Positions 60,263 to 64,000 of a stretch of 64,000 nucleotides of DNA are shown here, one piece after another (the stretch's first letter is position 1; each line of letters opens with the position of its first letter). The DNA is from Lysobacter sp. HDW10. Its GTDB lineage: Bacteria > Pseudomonadota > Gammaproteobacteria > Xanthomonadales > Xanthomonadaceae. The position numbers and the translations under genes are program-made. Location: positions 2,100,885 to 2,164,884 of the forward strand of contig NZ_CP049864.1 in the NCBI RefSeq assembly GCF_011300685.1, read 5' to 3'. The notes under the pieces are model-generated. The model did no database searches and had not been told where the DNA came from. It saw nothing but the letters and a program-made list of their open reading frames with translations.

Positions 60263-62866
60263 ATGGATGTGAAAGACAGTTCGAAGAATGAACGCGGTGC
60301 CGACGGTCATACGCCTTTGATGAAGCAATTCTTCGCTGCCAAAGCGGAGTTTCCAGACGTGCTGTTGTTTTTCCGCATGGGCGATTTCTACGAGTTGTTC
60401 TACGACGACGCGCGCAAAGCAGCGGCACTGCTCGACATCACTTTGACCAAACGCGGCAGTAGCGCTGGTGAGCCCATCCCGATGTGCGGTGTGCCTGCGC
60501 ACGCGTATGAAGGCTACTTGGCACGCTTGGTCGCGTTGGGAGAATCTGTCGCCATTTGCGAACAAATTGGCGATCCCGCCACGTCGAAAGGTATTGTCGA
60601 ACGCAAGGTCGTGCGTGTGGTCACGCCAGGCACTTTGACAGACGAAGCATTGCTCGACGATCGTCGCGACAACATTTTGTTAGCGATTTCTCGCGGTAAG
60701 CACGGATTCGGACTCGCGTGGGCCGATGTGTCTGCAGGCCGCATGCTGGCGAACGAAGTGGCAGACGAAGACGCATTGGAGGCCGAAGTCGCGCGCTTGT
60801 CTCCTGCCGAAACGCTCATTGCGGACGACGATGCCTACCCCGCTTTCATTGAACAACTGAAAGGTGTGCGAAAACGTGCGCCTTGGCTGTTCGACTCAGA
60901 CGCGGGCCAACGCAAGTTGGAGCAGTTCTTCAAAGTGCAGGATCTATCTGCATTCGGCATTCAAAACCAAGCGTTGGCGATTGCGGCCGCAGGCGCCCTA
61001 CTCGGCTATGTCGAAGAAACGCAAAAACAACAGCTCCCCCACCTCACACACATCGCCACCGAACCGACCAGCGAATCCATCACGCTCAATGCCGCAACGC
61101 GCCGGCATCTTGAATTGGATACACGCGTCGATGGCGACATCAGACACACACTTTTGGGCGTACTCGACTCGACGCGCTCACCGATGGGCGGCCGTTTGCT
61201 GCGTCGTTGGCTACAACGGCCGTTGCGTGATCAGTCCATTTTGAATCTGCGCCTGCAAGCCGTCGAAGCATTGTTGCAATCGAATGCGGTCGAAGATCTC
61301 CGTGATGTCCTACGTGGTTTGGGCGACATGGAACGGATTCTTTCGCGTGTGGCATTGCGCAGTGCGCGACCGCGCGATCTTTCGACATTGCGCGATGGCC
61401 TGACATTGGCGCCGCAACTTCAGCAAACACTGTCGCGCATTGAATCGCCGATGCTGGCTTCGCTCGCTGCGGAACTGGGCGGGCATGCTGACACGCAGGC
61501 ACTGCTGCAACGTGCGGTTGTCGAACACCCACCGATGCTCGCACGCGATGGCGGCGTCATCGCTGAAGGCTTTGATGCAGAACTTGATGAACTGCGCCGT
61601 TTGTCGACCCATGCCGATCAATTCTTAGTGGACTTGGAACTGCGCGAACGCGAGGCCAGTGGCATTGCCAATTTGAAAGTCGGTTACAACCGCGTGCACG
61701 GCTACTACATCGAAATCAGCAAAGGACAAATTGATCGCGCGCCCACGCATTACACGCGTCGTCAGACCCTGGCCAATGCAGAGCGTTATATCACCGAAGA
61801 ATTGAAATCCTTCGAAGACAAAGTGTTGTCTGCGCGTGACCGTTCACTGAGCCGCGAGAATGCGTTGTATGCCGAACTGGTTGAGTCGCTCAACGTTGAA
61901 CTCGAAGCGCTGAAGCGATGCGCCACGGCACTCGCGACACTCGATGTATTGACGGGCTTTGCCGAGCGCGCCGATGCACTGGATTGGCGCAAGCCCACCT
62001 TAAGCGCAGAAAACGTCTTGAAAATCGACGCAGGTCGCCACCCGGTTGTTGAAGCGGTGCGCGCCGCGCCGTTCACACCGAATGACGTCAACTTGGATGA
62101 CGCACATCGCATGTTGGTCATTACCGGCCCGAACATGGGCGGCAAGAGCACCTATATGCGACAAACGGCGTTGATTGTTTTGCTTGCGCATATCGGGAGT
62201 TTTGTCCCCGCTGCCGCTGCGACGCTCGGCCCCATTGATCGCATTTTGACGCGCATCGGCGCGGGCGATGATTTGGCGAAGGGTCAATCGACCTTCATGG
62301 TTGAGATGACCGAAACCAGCTACATCCTGCACCATGCGACTGAGCATTCATTGGTGTTAATGGATGAGATTGGTCGCGGCACGAGCACCTATGACGGTTT
62401 GGCATTGGCTCACGCCTGCGCGCGTCATCTTGCAGAACACAATCGAAGCCATACGTTATTCGCGACGCATTATTTTGAACTCACCGCATTGGCAACACCC
62501 GGCAGCGGCATTGAAAACGTGCATCTCGATGCGGTCGAACACGGCGAAACCTTGGTCTTCATGCATCGCGTTAAGCCCGGTCCTGCGGATCGCAGTTATG
62601 GCTTGCAAGTGGCGAGCCTCGCCGGGATGCCACGCACGGTGATTCGCGATGCGCGCGCACATTTGGCCGAACTTGAAGCGCATGCACAGGCACATGGCAC
62701 TGCGCCACAAGCGCCGATGACACCGGAGCGCTTGGACGCGCCACAACAAATTGGTTTGTTTTCGCCCGCAAGCGCCGCATTGGATGCCTTGCAATCCATC
62801 GACCCAGATGAGCTGACACCCAAACAGGCGCTTGAGGCACTGTACCGGCTGAAGTCGCTGACCTGA
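60263..62866 (+). CDS. mutS: DNA mismatch repair protein MutS
   Basis: An 867-residue protein. The mismatch-recognition motif [19 protein letters not shown] (Phe-x-Glu) is near the N-terminus. Clamp and lever domains follow, then the ABC ATPase with Walker [42 protein letters not shown] (signature), Walker [21 protein letters not shown] and FATHYFELT. The C-terminal end [14 protein letters not shown] is the tetramerisation region. ATG 60263 is chosen; a TTG 39 nt upstream is possible, and neither has a clear ribosome site. It is divergent from pncC. Confidence 0.96.
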   Translation: MDVKDSSKNERGADGHTPLMKQFFAAKAEFPDVLLFFRMGDFYELFYDDARKAAALLDITLTKRGSSAGEPIPMCGVPAHAYEGYLARLVALGESVAICEQIGDPATSKGIVERKVVRVVTPGTLTDEALLDDRRDNILLAISRGKHGFGLAWADVSAGRMLANEVADEDALEAEVARLSPAETLIADDDAYPAFIEQLKGVRKRAPWLFDSDAGQRKLEQFFKVQDLSAFGIQNQALAIAAAGALLGYVEETQKQQLPHLTHIATEPTSESITLNAATRRHLELDTRVDGDIRHTLLGVLDSTRSPMGGRLLRRWLQRPLRDQSILNLRLQAVEALLQSNAVEDLRDVLRGLGDMERILSRVALRSARPRDLSTLRDGLTLAPQLQQTLSRIESPMLASLAAELGGHADTQALLQRAVVEHPPMLARDGGVIAEGFDAELDELRRLSTHADQFLVDLELREREASGIANLKVGYNRVHGYYIEISKGQIDRAPTHYTRRQTLANAERYITEELKSFEDKVLSARDRSLSRENALYAELVESLNVELEALKRCATALATLDVLTGFAERADALDWRKPTLSAENVLKIDAGRHPVVEAVRAAPFTPNDVNLDDAHRMLVITGPNMGGKSTYMRQTALIVLLAHIGSFVPAAAATLGPIDRILTRIGAGDDLAKGQSTFMVEMTETSYILHHATEHSLVLMDEIGRGTSTYDGLALAHACARHLAEHNRSHTLFATHYFELTALATPGSGIENVHLDAVEHGETLVFMHRVKPGPADRSYGLQVASLAGMPRTVIRDARAHLAELEAHAQAHGTAPQAPMTPERLDAPQQIGLFSPASAALDALQSIDPDELTPKQALEALYRLKSLT

Positions 62867-62909
62867 GCGCGGGCATAACGTTCTCTTAAGCGAATTCGGC
62901 GCATGATAG

Positions 62910-62935
62910 GCGGCGCGGGGGGCGCACCGCTTTTT
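62910..62935 (+). terminator. Rho-independent terminator after mutS
   Basis: GCGGCGCG-GGGGG-CGCACCGC followed by TTTTT; an 8-position stem with one mismatch, 44 bp after the mutS stop. Confidence 0.65.
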
Positions 62936-62941
62936 CCATTC

Positions 62942-62978
62942 ATTGGGCTTGACTATCAATGATGGAGAAACAATCGAT
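62942..62978 (+). promoter_or_regulatory. Possible OxyR site upstream of the catalase gene
   Basis: Four tetranucleotides at 11-bp steps, ATTG-N7-CTAT-N7-GGAG-N7-CGAT, match 12 of 16 positions of the OxyR pattern ATAG-N7-CTAT-N7-ATAG-N7-CTAT. It is 52 nt before the catalase ATG. Weak on its own; plausible by context. Confidence 0.3.
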
Positions 62979-63030
62979 TTCTCTTTTATCTGTGCGACAG
63001 GCACAGTGGTTTTTCACACAGGAGAGCGTC

Positions 63031-64000
63031 ATGAGCCAGAACGATCCGAAAGCCTACAAATCTGCAGCCTCGCCCGCGGCGTCTGCAGCCTTGCAGAAGA
63101 AGCTGTCACGCACGCCTGAGGTCAAACATGGCGAATGCCCTGTGACACGATTGACCACCAATGCCGGCGCACCGGTGGCCGAAAACCAAAACAGTCTCAC
63201 AGCGGGACCTCGCGGTCCGCTGTTGGCGCAAGACCTGTGGTTGAATGAGAAACTCGCGAACTTCGTTCGTGAAGTGATTCCCGAGCGTCGCATGCATGCC
63301 AAGGGCTCTGGTGCATTCGGCACGTTTACGGTGACAAACGACATCACGAAATACACGCGCGCTGCGATCTTTTCAAAAGTCGGCAAGAAAACTGAAATGT
63401 TTGCACGCTTCACCACGGTGGCCGGCGAACGCGGTGCCGCAGATGCAGAGCGCGACATCCGCGGTTTTGCGTTGAAGTTCTACACCGAGGAAGGCAACTG
63501 GGACATGGTGGGTAACAACACACCCGTGTTCTTTATTCGTGACCCGCGCAAATTCCCTGACCTCAATAAAGTCGTGAAGCGCGACCCGCGCACGAATCTC
63601 CGCAGCGCAACGAATAACTGGGATTGGTGGACACTGCTCCCCGAAGCGCTGCACCAGGTCACGATCGTGATGAGTGACCGCGGCATTCCCCGCACCTACC
63701 GTCACATGCACGGTTTCTCGTCACACACCTATAGCTTCTGGAACACAGGCGGTGAACGTTTCTGGGTCAAGATGCACTTCATCAGTCAACAAGGCCTCGA
63801 ACATTTGACCGACGCGCAAGCGACTGAATTGGTCGGCCATGACCGTGAAAGTCATCAACGTGATTTGTACGAGTCGATTGAACAAGGCAATTTCCCGAAG
63901 TGGAAAATGTTTGTGCAGATCATGCCGGAAGCGGATGCAGAGACCTATCGCATCCACCCGTTCGATCTCACCAAGGTCTGGCCGAAATCGGACTACCCGT
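63031..64000 (+). CDS. Clade-3-like monofunctional heme catalase, N-terminal part (cut by window edge)
   Basis: The first 323 codons of a catalase from ATG 63031, with GGAGAG 4 nt upstream. Residues: [20 protein letters not shown], the heme-site histidine in [35 protein letters not shown] with the distal Asn, [34 protein letters not shown], and [20 protein letters not shown]. It decomposes hydrogen peroxide in the cytoplasm. No stop occurs before the window end; the reading frame is intact. The clade assignment is a guess from the small-subunit N-terminus. Confidence 0.93.
   Translation, partial: MSQNDPKAYKSAASPAASAALQKKLSRTPEVKHGECPVTRLTTNAGAPVAENQNSLTAGPRGPLLAQDLWLNEKLANFVREVIPERRMHAKGSGAFGTFTVTNDITKYTRAAIFSKVGKKTEMFARFTTVAGERGAADAERDIRGFALKFYTEEGNWDMVGNNTPVFFIRDPRKFPDLNKVVKRDPRTNLRSATNNWDWWTLLPEALHQVTIVMSDRGIPRTYRHMHGFSSHTYSFWNTGGERFWVKMHFISQQGLEHLTDAQATELVGHDRESHQRDLYESIEQGNFPKWKMFVQIMPEADAETYRIHPFDLTKVWPKSDYP

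Overview
The window looks like chromosomal DNA of a gammaproteobacterium of the Xanthomonadales (Lysobacteraceae/Xanthomonadaceae), genus not determined. Four things support this. The recA-linked lexA carries a TTAG-N6-TACTA SOS box, the type known from Xanthomonas. There is a second lexA heading an imuA-imuB-dnaE2 cassette. An LPS Kdo kinase (KdkA type) is present. Secreted S9, M14, M1, M48 and NlpC/P60 hydrolases are abundant. By eye the base composition is moderately GC-rich. Almost all of the window is coding and most genes have clear family assignments.

Layout. 1-2 kb: kdsA (cut by the window edge) and pyrG on the minus strand. 2.2-5.1 kb: a compact arsenic operon arsR-arsC-arsH-arsB with overlapping start/stop codons, met by a small Met/His-rich exported protein. 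5.5-14.8 kb: parE, a methyltransferase, a periplasmic peroxiredoxin, an S9 peptidase, an oxidoreductase/N-formylglutamate deformylase pair, a DUF418 membrane protein and slyD. 14.9-17.7 kb: two tandem NlpC/P60 hydrolases, then a REP-associated tyrosine transposase (RAYT) between two oppositely oriented arrays of a 25-bp repeat, then a YciA thioesterase. 18.7-24.5 kb: the mutasome dnaE2-imuB-imuA-lexA2. 24.7-30.7 kb: a czcICBA-like metal efflux operon. 30.9-35.4 kb: 4.5S RNA, small hydrolases, inner-core LPS genes and tRNA-Ser(CGA). 36-38.5 kb: DUF47-Pit phosphate uptake. 38.5-43 kb: an orphan nucleotide-sugar dehydrogenase, a lipoprotein/GNAT pair and an M14 peptidase. 43-44 kb: a secreted guanyl-specific RNase with its barstar-like inhibitor. 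44-53 kb: deaD, trhO with a 56-residue membrane protein coupled to it, M1 and M48 peptidases, a SUMF1-type lipoprotein and rnd. 52.8-54.1 kb: a third NlpC/P60 protein and tRNA-Ser(GCU). 54.2-62.9 kb: the csrA-alaS-recX-recA-lexA-pncC and mutS region. 63-64 kb: the start of a catalase gene.

Most notable observations. (1) The repeat that flanks the RAYT also occurs as a 53-bp near-perfect palindrome inside the third NlpC/P60 gene. It is read through in frame as an 18-residue Thr/Val-rich linker between two domains. (2) DNA next to these repeats is strongly strand-asymmetric: outward from the repeat the strand is G/T-rich, whichever strand codes. (3) arsR, lexA2 and lexA1 share one start geometry: a -35/-10 promoter whose -10 box ends exactly 7 nt before the ATG, a palindromic operator lying in that promoter, and no Shine-Dalgarno sequence. 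This predicts leaderless, operator-at-start autoregulation. (4) A barnase/barstar-type pair and a 56-residue membrane protein translationally coupled to trhO are easily overlooked. All functional statements are from reading the sequence; no searches were run.
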